From: Actinotalea alkalitolerans | GTDB lineage: Bacteria; Actinomycetota; Actinomycetes; Actinomycetales; Cellulomonadaceae | NCBI RefSeq assembly: GCF_023369855.1 | Contig: NZ_JAMBPP010000002.1 | Coordinates: forward strand, 244,448-308,447 | DNA: 64,000 bases | Direction: 5' to 3' | Shown here: positions 1 to 7,984 of the stretch, piece after piece | Position numbering within the stretch: position 1 is the stretch's first letter | Layout of the letters: each line of letters starts with the position of its first letter | Position numbers and translations under genes: made by a program | The notes under the pieces: model-generated | Databases searched by the model: none | The model's input: the letters and a program-made list of their open reading frames with translations, nothing else | Told to the model about the DNA's origin: nothing

Positions 1-1
1 C

Positions 2-1102
2 CTCGCGCGCGCCGGACGCGTCATGGAGATGCTGTCCGAGCACCAGTGCCAGGGGTGGCTCGAGGGGTACCTGCTGACCGGGCGCCACGGCGTCTTCAGC
101 TGCTACGAGGCGTTCATCCACATCATCGACTCGATGGTCAACCAGCACGCCAAGTGGCTCAAGGTCACCCGCGAGATCCCGTGGCGTCGACCCATCGCGT
201 CGCTCAACTACCTGCTGACCTCGCACGTGTGGCGCCAGGACCACAACGGCTTCTCCCACCAGGACCCCGGCTTCATCGACCACGTGGTCAACAAGAAGGC
301 CGAGATCGTCCGGGTCTACCTCCCGCCGGACGCCAACACCCTGCTGGCCACCTACGACCACGTCATGCGCAGCCGCGACTACGTCAACGTGGTGGTGGCC
401 GGCAAGCAGCCCGCCCCGACTTTCCTGACCATGGACGAGGCGGTCGCGCACTGCGCGCGCGGACTGGGCATCTGGGAGTGGGCCGGCACCGAGACCCGTG
501 GGGAGTCCCCCGACGTCGTGCTGGGTTGCGCGGGCGACGTCCCGACCCTCGAGGTGCTCGCCGCCGCGGACCTGCTGCGCCGGCACCTGCCCGACCTCAA
601 GGTCCGGGTGGTCAACGTGGTCGACCTGATGCGCCTGCAGGACGAGCGCGAGCACCCGCACGGGCTGAGCGACCGCGACTTCGACACCCTGTTCACCGCC
701 GACAAGCCGATCATCTTCGCCTACCACGGGTACCCGTGGCTGATCCACCGCCTCACCTACCGCCGGGCCGGGCACGGCAACCTGCACGTGCGCGGGTACA
801 AGGAGGAGGGCACCACCACCACGCCGTTCGACATGGTGATGCTCAACGACCTCGACCGCTTCCACCTGGTGATCGACGTCATCGACCGGGTCCCCGGGCT
901 GGGCTCGAGGGCCGCGGGGCTGCGTCAGGAGATGGTCGACGCGCGCCTGCACGCCCGGCAGTACACCCGCCTGCACGGCGAGGACGTCCCCGAGATCCGT
1001 GACTGGGTCTGGCCCGACGTAGGGGAGACTGCAACCCAGGACGGCGGCCCTGCCAGGGACTCCGTGACCACCACCGCTGTCACCGGCGGTGACAACGAGT
1101 AG
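2..1102 (+). CDS. xfp: Phosphoketolase, C-terminal part (gene begins before the window)
   Basis: Thiamine-diphosphate phosphoketolase, which cleaves xylulose-5-phosphate (and often fructose-6-phosphate) with phosphate to acetyl phosphate and an aldose phosphate in the cytoplasm. The open frame runs in from the left edge, so only the last 366 or so of the usual ~800 residues are visible. They contain the family signatures [19 protein letters not shown] and a [10 protein letters not shown] block near the start, and a typical C-terminal fold ending in an acidic, Thr-rich tail. The pta gene follows 66 bp downstream and ackA after that, which fits conversion of acetyl phosphate to acetate plus ATP. 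Substrate preference (X5P only or dual) cannot be told from this half. Family call is secure. Confidence 0.95.
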   Translation, partial: LARAGRVMEMLSEHQCQGWLEGYLLTGRHGVFSCYEAFIHIIDSMVNQHAKWLKVTREIPWRRPIASLNYLLTSHVWRQDHNGFSHQDPGFIDHVVNKKAEIVRVYLPPDANTLLATYDHVMRSRDYVNVVVAGKQPAPTFLTMDEAVAHCARGLGIWEWAGTETRGESPDVVLGCAGDVPTLEVLAAADLLRRHLPDLKVRVVNVVDLMRLQDEREHPHGLSDRDFDTLFTADKPIIFAYHGYPWLIHRLTYRRAGHGNLHVRGYKEEGTTTTPFDMVMLNDLDRFHLVIDVIDRVPGLGSRAAGLRQEMVDARLHARQYTRLHGEDVPEIRDWVWPDVGETATQDGGPARDSVTTTAVTGGDNE

Positions 1103-1168
1103 GTCCCGGCAGGTCGGGTCGAGCACGGGAAGCAACGCACGGACGAAGAGAACGGTACGGACCACATC

Positions 1169-3259
1169 GTGGCGAGAAGCATCTACATCACCTCGGCCGA
1201 GGGCGACACCGGCAAGTCGACGATCGCCCTGGGCGTCCTGGACCTGCTGACCCGCAGCGTGCAGAGGGTCGGGGTCTTCCGCCCCGTCGCGCGCTCGACC
1301 CACCACGACGACTACGTGCTCGAGCTGCTCCTCGCGCACGACGGCGTCGACCTGACGTACGAGGAGTGCGTGGGCGTCACCTACGAGGAGGTGCACGCCG
1401 ACCCCGACGCCGCGCTCTCGCGGATCGTCTCGAGGTATCACGAGGTCGACCGCAAGTGCGACGTCGTGGTGATCGTCGGTACCGACTACACCGACGTCGC
1501 AGGGCCGACCGAGCTGTCGTACAACGCACGGATCGCGGCCAACCTCGGCGCCCCCGCACTGCTGGTCGTGCGGGGGGCCGAGCGCCGACCCGACGAGGTG
1601 CGCCAGATCGTCGACGTATGCGTCGCCGAGCTGCGCACCCACCACGCCCAGGTCATCGGGGTCGTGGCGAACCGCTGCGCCCCCGAGGAGCTCGTGACCG
1701 TCCGGGCCGCCCTGGGCAAGAGCCTGCCTGCCTGGACCCTGCCCGAGGACCAGCTGCTCAACGCCCCGACGGTGCGCGCGCTGATGGAGGCCGTGGGCGG
1801 TCGGCTCGCGGCAGGCGACGAGGAGCTCCTCTCCCGCGAGGCCCTGGACCTGCTCGTGGGCGCCATGTCGATCGAGCACCTGCTCGACAAGCTGACTGAC
1901 GGGGCTGTGATCATCACGCCCGGGGACCGGTCGGACATCCTCCTCGGGCTGCTCACCGCGCACGCGGCCGAGGGCTTCCCCTCCCTGGCCGGGATCATCC
2001 TCAACGGTGGCTTCTACCCTCCGCCCCCGGTCGCCCGGCTGGTCGGCGGCCTCGGGCAACGACTGCCGATCATCCGCACCGACCTCGGGACCTTCCGCAC
2101 CGCGAGCGCCGCCGCGGCCACCCGCGGCCGGCTCTCGGCCGACTCCCAGCGCAAGGTCGACACCGCACTCGCCCTGTTCGAGAAGCACGTCGACGGCGAG
2201 ACCCTGCTGGCCAGCCTCGACGTCTCGCGCCCCTCGGTCGTCACCCCGCTGATGTTCGAGTACGAGCTGCTCGACCGCGCCCGCGGCGACCGCAAGCACA
2301 TCGTGCTCCCCGAGGGCAGCGACGACCGCATCCTGCGGGCCGCGAGCACCCTGCTGCAGCGCGGTGTCGCCCAGCTGACGATCCTCGGCAGCGAGGTCAC
2401 GATCCGGGCCCGGGCCACCGAGCTGGGTCTGAACATCGCCGAGGCGGCCGTCGTGGACCCCCGCGACGGGGAGCTGCACGAGCGCTTCGCCGAGGACTAC
2501 GCCGAGCTGCGCAAGCACCGCGGCATGACGGTCGAGCGTGCCCGCGAGATCGTCGGCTCGGTCTCCTACTTCGGGACGATGATGGTCCAGAAGGGGCTGG
2601 CTGACGGCATGGTCTCGGGGGCGATCCACACCACCGCCCACACGATCAAGCCGGCGTTCGAGATCATCAAGACGGTCCCGGACGTGTCGATCGTCTCGAG
2701 CGTCTTCCTGATGTGCCTCGAGGACCGCGTGCTGGTCTACGGCGACTGCGCGGTCAACCCGGACCCGACCGCCGAGCAGCTCGCCGACATCGCGATCTCC
2801 TCGGCCGAGACCGCCGCGCAGTTCGGCATCGAACCGCGCATCGCGATGCTGTCCTACTCGACCGGGGAGTCGGGCACCGGGGCCGACGTGGAGAAGGTCC
2901 GCGCGGCGACAGCCCTGGTCCGCGAGCGCCGGCCCGACCTGAGCGTCGAGGGGCCCATCCAGTACGACGCCGCGGTGGACGCCTCGGTCGCCCAGACCAA
3001 GATGCCCGACTCGACCGTGGCCGGACGCGCGACCGTCTTCATCTTCCCCGACCTCAACACCGGCAACAACACCTACAAGGCCGTGCAGCGCTCTGCCGGG
3101 GCCGTGGCCATCGGCCCGGTCCTGCAGGGTCTGCGCAAGCCCGTCAACGACCTCTCCCGCGGCGCGCTCGTCGGGGACATCGTCAACACCGTCGCCATCA
3201 CCGCCATCCAGGCCCAGTCCCTGGCCTCGCTCGAGGCCGCACAAGGAGCAAACCCGTGA
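1169..3259 (+). CDS. pta: Phosphate acetyltransferase (long form)
   Basis: Interconverts acetyl-CoA and acetyl phosphate. At 696 residues it is the long form: an N-terminal P-loop/BioD-like domain with EGDTGKST at residues 11-18, a middle DRTGG-type domain, and a catalytic PTA_PTB domain from about residue 365 (EYELLDRARGDRKHIVLPEG) to the end. The start is GTG at 1169, preceded by a purine-rich GAAGAGAACGG. Its TGA overlaps the ackA GTG by four bases, so the two are translationally coupled. Together with xfp it can route phosphoketolase acetyl phosphate either to acetyl-CoA or to acetate. Nothing is missing or unusual in the catalytic domain. Confidence 0.97.
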   Translation: MARSIYITSAEGDTGKSTIALGVLDLLTRSVQRVGVFRPVARSTHHDDYVLELLLAHDGVDLTYEECVGVTYEEVHADPDAALSRIVSRYHEVDRKCDVVVIVGTDYTDVAGPTELSYNARIAANLGAPALLVVRGAERRPDEVRQIVDVCVAELRTHHAQVIGVVANRCAPEELVTVRAALGKSLPAWTLPEDQLLNAPTVRALMEAVGGRLAAGDEELLSREALDLLVGAMSIEHLLDKLTDGAVIITPGDRSDILLGLLTAHAAEGFPSLAGIILNGGFYPPPPVARLVGGLGQRLPIIRTDLGTFRTASAAAATRGRLSADSQRKVDTALALFEKHVDGETLLASLDVSRPSVVTPLMFEYELLDRARGDRKHIVLPEGSDDRILRAASTLLQRGVAQLTILGSEVTIRARATELGLNIAEAAVVDPRDGELHERFAEDYAELRKHRGMTVERAREIVGSVSYFGTMMVQKGLADGMVSGAIHTTAHTIKPAFEIIKTVPDVSIVSSVFLMCLEDRVLVYGDCAVNPDPTAEQLADIAISSAETAAQFGIEPRIAMLSYSTGESGTGADVEKVRAATALVRERRPDLSVEGPIQYDAAVDASVAQTKMPDSTVAGRATVFIFPDLNTGNNTYKAVQRSAGAVAIGPVLQGLRKPVNDLSRGALVGDIVNTVAITAIQAQSLASLEAAQGANP

Positions 3260-4455
3260 GCTCGAAGGTCCTCGTCATCAACTCCGGTTCGTCCTCGATC
3301 AAGTACCAGCTGCTCGACGGGGTGTCCGGGGAGTCGCTGGCCACCGGTCTGCTCGAGCGGATCGGCCAGCCGGTCGGGGCGATCAAGCACGAGGGACCGC
3401 AGGGCAAGACGGTTCTCGAGCAGCCGGTCGTCGACCACGAGGCCGGGATCGCGACGATCCTCGAGCTGTTCGCGGCCCACGGCCCGCAGCTCGACCCGAA
3501 GGACCTCGCGGCCGTCGGTCACCGCGTGGTCCAGGGTGGCGCCCGGTTCTCGGGCCCGGCCGTGATCGACGACGAGGTCGAGTCCGCGATCGAGGAGCTG
3601 TCGACCCTCGCCCCGCTGCACAACCCGCCGAACCTCGACGGCATCCGGGCCGCGCGCCGGGCCTTCCCCGACCTGCCGCACGTCGCGGTCTTCGACACGT
3701 CCTTCCACGCGACCCTCGCTCCTGAGTCGTACACCTACGCGATCGACCGCGACGTGGCCCGCGAGCACGGCATCCGGCGCTACGGCTTCCACGGCACCTC
3801 GCACGCCTACGTCACGCAGCGCACCGCCGAGCTGCTCGGCAAGGACCCGGCCGACGTGAACGTGATCATCGCCCACCTCGGCAACGGGGCGTCGATCACC
3901 GCTGTGCGCGGCGGCCGCTCGGTCGAGACGTCGATGGGGCTGACCCCGCTCGAGGGCCTGGTGATGGGGACCCGTTCGGGGGACATCGACCCGGCCGTGA
4001 TCTTCCACCTCCAGCGGGTCGCGGGGATGAGCACGGACGAGATCGACGCGCTGCTCAACCGACGCTCGGGCATGCTCGGCCTGGCCGGCGCGAGCGACAT
4101 GCGCGACATCCACGACGCGATCGCCGCCGGCGACCAGGACGCCCGACTCGCGCTCGACGTCTACTGCCACCGGCTCAAGCACTACGTGGGTGCGTACTAC
4201 GCCCACCTCGGCCGGGTCGACGCCGTCGTCTTCACCGCCGGTGCGGGCGAGAACGACGACGTCGTCCGCGAGCTCTCCCTGACCGGGCTCGAGCGGCTCG
4301 GCATCCAGGTGGACCCGGTCCGCAACGAGGGCCGCAAGAAGACCGACACGGTCATCTCCCCTGACGGCGCCGAGGTCACCGTGCTGGTCGTGCCCACCAA
4401 CGAGGAGCTCGAGATCGCGCGCGAGGCGTTGGCCACCATCGCCCGGGAGGCCTGA
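3256..4455 (+). CDS. ackA: Acetate kinase
   Basis: Transfers phosphate between acetyl phosphate and ADP to give acetate and ATP. The 399-residue length is normal for the family. The N-terminal VLVINSGSSSIKYQL phosphate-binding motif, GFHGTSH, AHLGNGAS and GAGENDDVVRE motifs of the ASKHA fold are all present. An open frame extends far upstream inside pta, but GTG at 3256 gives the conserved N-terminus, is preceded by AAGGAGC at 3242-3248, and overlaps the pta stop (GTGA). It is the last gene of the xfp-pta-ackA unit. Confidence 0.97.
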   Translation: MSSKVLVINSGSSSIKYQLLDGVSGESLATGLLERIGQPVGAIKHEGPQGKTVLEQPVVDHEAGIATILELFAAHGPQLDPKDLAAVGHRVVQGGARFSGPAVIDDEVESAIEELSTLAPLHNPPNLDGIRAARRAFPDLPHVAVFDTSFHATLAPESYTYAIDRDVAREHGIRRYGFHGTSHAYVTQRTAELLGKDPADVNVIIAHLGNGASITAVRGGRSVETSMGLTPLEGLVMGTRSGDIDPAVIFHLQRVAGMSTDEIDALLNRRSGMLGLAGASDMRDIHDAIAAGDQDARLALDVYCHRLKHYVGAYYAHLGRVDAVVFTAGAGENDDVVRELSLTGLERLGIQVDPVRNEGRKKTDTVISPDGAEVTVLVVPTNEELEIAREALATIAREA

Positions 4456-4479
4456 GCCCGGGCGCGGCCTCACCCCGGG

Positions 4480-4515
4480 CCCGGGACTGGGCCTGGGCCT
4501 GGGCCTGGGCCCGGC
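4480..4515 (+). repeat. Short GGGCCT-type tandem repeat downstream of ackA
   Basis: The 148 bp between ackA and the diguanylate cyclase hold three to four copies of a GGGCCT unit inside a run flanked by CCGGG sequences. The flanking blocks can pair, so it could form a weak hairpin after ackA, but there is no T tract and I do not call it a terminator. It may simply be slipped-strand low-complexity sequence. Confidence 0.4.
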
Positions 4516-4603
4516 AACGTCACAGGCCCGAGCCCTCACGCGCGAGGCGTCGTGGTCGATAGGTACCAGGAGCAGGCTGTCCAGAGCCCACCCAGGGGGT
4601 GCC

Positions 4604-6352
4604 ATGACGAGCAGCACGACCGAGCTGGCTCGTGCGGTCGCGCACGCCGACGAGACGAGCAGCTCCCACCCCGCGGCGTGTGTCGAAGGTGCGGCCAGAG
4701 GCCTGGCGTTGTCCAGGGCAGCCGGCGACCGTCTCGCCGAGATGCAGATCTCCTACTACGCCGGGTTCTCCCACTACCTGCTCTCGCAGGACCACGAGGC
4801 GATGGCGGCGATGGAGCACGCCCTGGGAGTCGCCCGCGAGCTCGGCGACCAGCGGTGGGAGGCCCGGGTCGTCGGGGGCCTCGGTGCGGTCCACAGCGGC
4901 TTCGGGGACAACGCCACCGCCATCGAGCTGCTCGAGCAGTCCTTGGAGCTCCGCCGCGAGATCGGTGACACCTACGGGATCGCAGCCTCGCTGAACAACC
5001 TGGGTGTGACGTTCGAGGAGATGGGCCTGTTCCTGGACCGGGCGCGGGACCTGCTGCGCGAGGCCCACTCGATGTTCGTCGAGATGAACGACCACCACGG
5101 GATGTGCGCGAGCCTGTCCCACCTCGCGTCGCTCGACGTCACCCTGAGCGCGGAGCTGGTCGCCGAGGACCCGGCCGGCGCGGATCGCCTGGCGCAGGGG
5201 GCGGTCGTGACCGCCCGGAAGGCCGTCGCGCACGGACGCGCCGTGGGCGGCAACCCCCGGCTCGTCGCCGAGACGCTGGTCAAGGAGGCCCTCGCGCTGA
5301 TGGCCTGCGGTCGGCTCGACGAGGCCCAGCAACCGCTCGACGAGGTCGCCGCGATGGCAGGGCTGGTCGACACCCCGCACCTGGCGATCTCGCTCGCCTC
5401 GGGCCGCGGACGGCTGCATCGTCTGCGCGGAGAGCTCGACGAGGCGGTCGCCGCCCTCGAGACCGGGCTGCGGGTCAGCGACGGCCTGCAGCGCACGTTC
5501 GAGCGGGTGCACCTGCTCACCGAGCTCGTCACCGTCCACGAGCAGCGCGGTGACCTCGGTGCTGCCCTCGCCGCCCACCGCGAGCTGCTCACCGCCACGC
5601 TCAAGCAGCGTGAGGACGCGGCCGAGCGCCGCGGCCGGGCGGTCAACGCCCAGCTGGACCTCGAGCGCGCCCGGGTCGCCGCCGAGCTGCAGCGGGTGCG
5701 CTCCGAGCACCTCGAGGTGATCAACCGCGAGCTCGCCTACGACGCGACCCACGACCCGCTGACCGGGCTCGCGAACCGCCGCAGCTTCGACACGGCTCTC
5801 GCGGCGCGCACGGCCTCGGCCGACTCCGACCTGACCTGCGTCCTGGCCGATCTTGACGACTTCAAGGGTGTCAACGACCGGTACTCGCACGGGGTGGGTG
5901 ACGAGGTGCTCCGCCGGGTGGGCCGCATCGTCGCGGCCGCCGTGCGAGGCACCGACCTGGTGGCCCGGATCGGTGGTGAGGAGATCGCTGTGCTTCTCGC
6001 GGCGACCGAGGACGGTCCCGCGCGGGTGGACACCGTCTGCGAACGGATCCGTGCCGCGATCTCCGGGGCACGGTGGGAGGACCTCGCCCCGGGTCTGACC
6101 GTCACGATCAGCATCGGTGCGGCGACCCGCGACCCCGGCGAGCCCGCGGACCGGCTCATGGCCCGTGCGGACACCTACCTCTACGCGGCCAAGGCCGGCG
6201 GGCGCGACCGCGTGGTGACCCGTGCGTCGGTCGAGTCTGGCCGCGACAGGCTGCGCACCGGTGCGCCCGAGCACCCGAACGGCAACCGCGTGGGGTACCG
6301 CACCCCGGTGGACCCGCCCTCAGCGCAGCCCGAGTGCCTTCATCACCCGTAG
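4604..6352 (+). CDS. Diguanylate cyclase with N-terminal TPR array (GGEEI)
   Basis: Predicted to make cyclic di-GMP from two GTP. The first ~380 residues are helical TPR-like repeats (YYAGFSHYLLSQDHEAMAAM, LGAVHSGFGDNATAIELLEQ and so on), followed by a coiled segment rich in Arg, Ala and Glu (about 355-400) and a GGDEF domain (about 410-575) opening with THDPLTGLANRR. The active loop is GGEEI at residues 457-461 instead of GGEEF, and an RxxD inhibitory I-site (RGTD, 448-451) lies five residues before it. No membrane segment or signal peptide is seen, so it is probably cytoplasmic with TPRs as the input module. ATG at 4604 follows AGGGGG. The last 33 bp overlap the convergent aldehyde dehydrogenase gene. 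The Phe-to-Ile change may or may not affect activity. Confidence 0.85.
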   Translation: MTSSTTELARAVAHADETSSSHPAACVEGAARGLALSRAAGDRLAEMQISYYAGFSHYLLSQDHEAMAAMEHALGVARELGDQRWEARVVGGLGAVHSGFGDNATAIELLEQSLELRREIGDTYGIAASLNNLGVTFEEMGLFLDRARDLLREAHSMFVEMNDHHGMCASLSHLASLDVTLSAELVAEDPAGADRLAQGAVVTARKAVAHGRAVGGNPRLVAETLVKEALALMACGRLDEAQQPLDEVAAMAGLVDTPHLAISLASGRGRLHRLRGELDEAVAALETGLRVSDGLQRTFERVHLLTELVTVHEQRGDLGAALAAHRELLTATLKQREDAAERRGRAVNAQLDLERARVAAELQRVRSEHLEVINRELAYDATHDPLTGLANRRSFDTALAARTASADSDLTCVLADLDDFKGVNDRYSHGVGDEVLRRVGRIVAAAVRGTDLVARIGGEEIAVLLAATEDGPARVDTVCERIRAAISGARWEDLAPGLTVTISIGAATRDPGEPADRLMARADTYLYAAKAGGRDRVVTRASVESGRDRLRTGAPEHPNGNRVGYRTPVDPPSAQPECLHHP

Positions 6353-7927
6353 CGCGCCGGTGAAGACCCTGGTCCACCGTTCGGCCGGCAGGGCGTAGAG
6401 CCGGCCCAGGCCCCACCCACCGTGGGTGCCACGCTGCACCGCGACCGTCTGGGTCCAGGTGGTCGACCAGATCCCCTCGGCACCGTGCCGACGCCCCAGC
6501 CCCGAGTCCTTGACGCCACCCATGGGGGCGGCCGTCGAGCCCCAGACCGCGGTGTAGCCGTCGTTGACGTTGACGGTGCCGGCCTCGATGCGGACCGCGA
6601 GACGACGACCGCGGGCGACGTCGGCGGTCCACACGCTCGCGTTGAGCCCGTGGTCGCTGCCGTTGATCACCGCGAGGGCGTCATCGTCGTCGCGCACCCG
6701 CTGCACGGACACGACGGGGCCGAAGGTCTCCTCGGTGGACAGCACCGCGTCCGGAGGGACGTCGGACAGCACCGTGGGCTCGTAGAAGAGCGGTCCGACG
6801 TCGGGACGGTGGACCGCCCCGGTGAGCACGGTCGCGCCGCGGGCGAGGGCGTCCTCGACATGGTCCTGGACCCGCTCGAGCTGTGCGGCGGAGGTGAGAG
6901 AGCCGACGTCGGCCGAGTAGTCCAGGCCGGCGCCCAGGCGCAGCGCCCGCACGCGGGGCACGAAGGCCGCCAGGAACGCGTCGGCGACACCCTCGTGCAG
7001 CACGATCCGCTCGACCGACACGCACAGCTGGCCGGTGTTGGCGAAGCAGGCTCGCACGGCCCCTTCGGCCGCGATGTCGGGGGCCGCGTCGTCGGCCACG
7101 TACAGCGCGTTCTTGCCGCCGAGCTCGAGCGTCGCGCCGACCAGACGCCGGCCGGCACTCTCGGCCACGGTGCGCCCGGTCGCCGTCGACCCGGTGAACA
7201 CGACGTGGTCCACGCTGTCCACCAGGCGTGCGCCGACCCCCGGGCCGTCCCCGGTCACCACCTGCACGAGACCCTCGGGCAGGCCCGCCTCGAGCAGCAG
7301 GTCCACGGCCCAGAGGGTCGTCAACGAGGTCTGGAGGTCCGGCTTGACGACCACGCCGTTGCCGGCCGCGAGCGCGGTGAGCGTGTCGCCGAGGGCAAGG
7401 GTCAACGGGTAGTTCCACGGCGCCACGACCCCCACCACACCGACCGGGTGCCGATGGATCGTCACGCCGGTCAGGCCCGGCACCAGCCCCCGGACCCGGC
7501 GCGGGGCGAGGTACCGCTCGACCCCGCGGGCGTAGTGGCGCGCCACCAGGGCGACATCGGCGACCTCCTCGTAGGCGCTCGCGCGGGCCTTGCCCGACTC
7601 GAGCTGGATGAGGTCGAGCACCTCCGACTGCCGGTCCAGCACCAGGTCGTGGACCCGCAGCAGCACCCTGGCCCGCCCGCGCAGCGGGGTCCGCGCCCAC
7701 AGCCGCTGGGCCAGCCGGACCCGGGCGACCGCCGAACCCACGTCCTCCGGGGTGGAGAGCGGGACCTGGGCCAGCGGGGCGTCCGTGAGGGGGCTGCGCG
7801 TCAGGTGCACCCCGGCTCCCGGCGAGGTCACCACGTGCTCGGCGAGCCGCCGTACCTCCTGCGGGTCCACCGCCCACGTGGCGCGCGGGTCGACCTCGGG
7901 GTCGATGACGTCGGCGTCAGGTGTCAT
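6320..7927 (-). CDS. Succinate-semialdehyde dehydrogenase-type aldehyde dehydrogenase
   Basis: NAD(P)-dependent oxidation of an aldehyde to an acid; closest in character to the actinobacterial GabD2 group. The Rossmann and catalytic domains are complete: VVAPWNYPL, FTGSTATGR, the general base Glu268 in LELGGKN, and the nucleophile Cys302 in NTGQLCVS. At 535 residues it is slightly longer than the ~490 usual for ALDHs, with an extra acidic N-terminal segment. ATG at 7927 sits seven bases after TAGCCT, which suggests a leaderless message. It converges on the diguanylate cyclase with a 33-bp overlap. The exact aldehyde is not settled by sequence; gabT is not nearby. Confidence 0.85.
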   Translation of the reverse strand: MTPDADVIDPEVDPRATWAVDPQEVRRLAEHVVTSPGAGVHLTRSPLTDAPLAQVPLSTPEDVGSAVARVRLAQRLWARTPLRGRARVLLRVHDLVLDRQSEVLDLIQLESGKARASAYEEVADVALVARHYARGVERYLAPRRVRGLVPGLTGVTIHRHPVGVVGVVAPWNYPLTLALGDTLTALAAGNGVVVKPDLQTSLTTLWAVDLLLEAGLPEGLVQVVTGDGPGVGARLVDSVDHVVFTGSTATGRTVAESAGRRLVGATLELGGKNALYVADDAAPDIAAEGAVRACFANTGQLCVSVERIVLHEGVADAFLAAFVPRVRALRLGAGLDYSADVGSLTSAAQLERVQDHVEDALARGATVLTGAVHRPDVGPLFYEPTVLSDVPPDAVLSTEETFGPVVSVQRVRDDDDALAVINGSDHGLNASVWTADVARGRRLAVRIEAGTVNVNDGYTAVWGSTAAPMGGVKDSGLGRRHGAEGIWSTTWTQTVAVQRGTHGGWGLGRLYALPAERWTRVFTGALRVMKALGLR

Positions 7928-7934
7928 GCGACCC

Positions 7935-7940
7935 AGGCTA
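7935..7940 (-). promoter_or_regulatory. Probable leaderless -10 box of the aldehyde dehydrogenase gene
   Basis: On the minus strand TAGCCT (TAnnnT type) ends seven bases before the ATG, the spacing expected when transcription begins at the start codon. No convincing -35 is seen and no Shine-Dalgarno lies between. Confidence 0.4.
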
Positions 7941-7972
7941 CGACCCCGCCCGGGCCGGCCGGACGGGGTCGT
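7940..7972 (-). terminator. Hairpin after ptsI
   Basis: ACGACCCCG and CGGGGTCGT form a perfect 9-bp inverted repeat around a GC-rich 15-base loop, just past the ptsI stop at 7985. There is no T tract, as is common in high-GC actinobacteria. It would end the fru-pts transcript and overlaps the promoter of the next gene. Confidence 0.55.
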
Positions 7973-7984
7973 CGCTCCGGGTCC

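Noticed and set aside
3073-4617. Minus-strand 514-residue frame opposite ackA
   Set aside because: Shadow of ackA; no recognisable protein features.
4520-6274. Minus-strand 584-residue frame opposite the diguanylate cyclase
   Set aside because: Shadow frame; the plus strand has clear TPR and GGDEF motifs.
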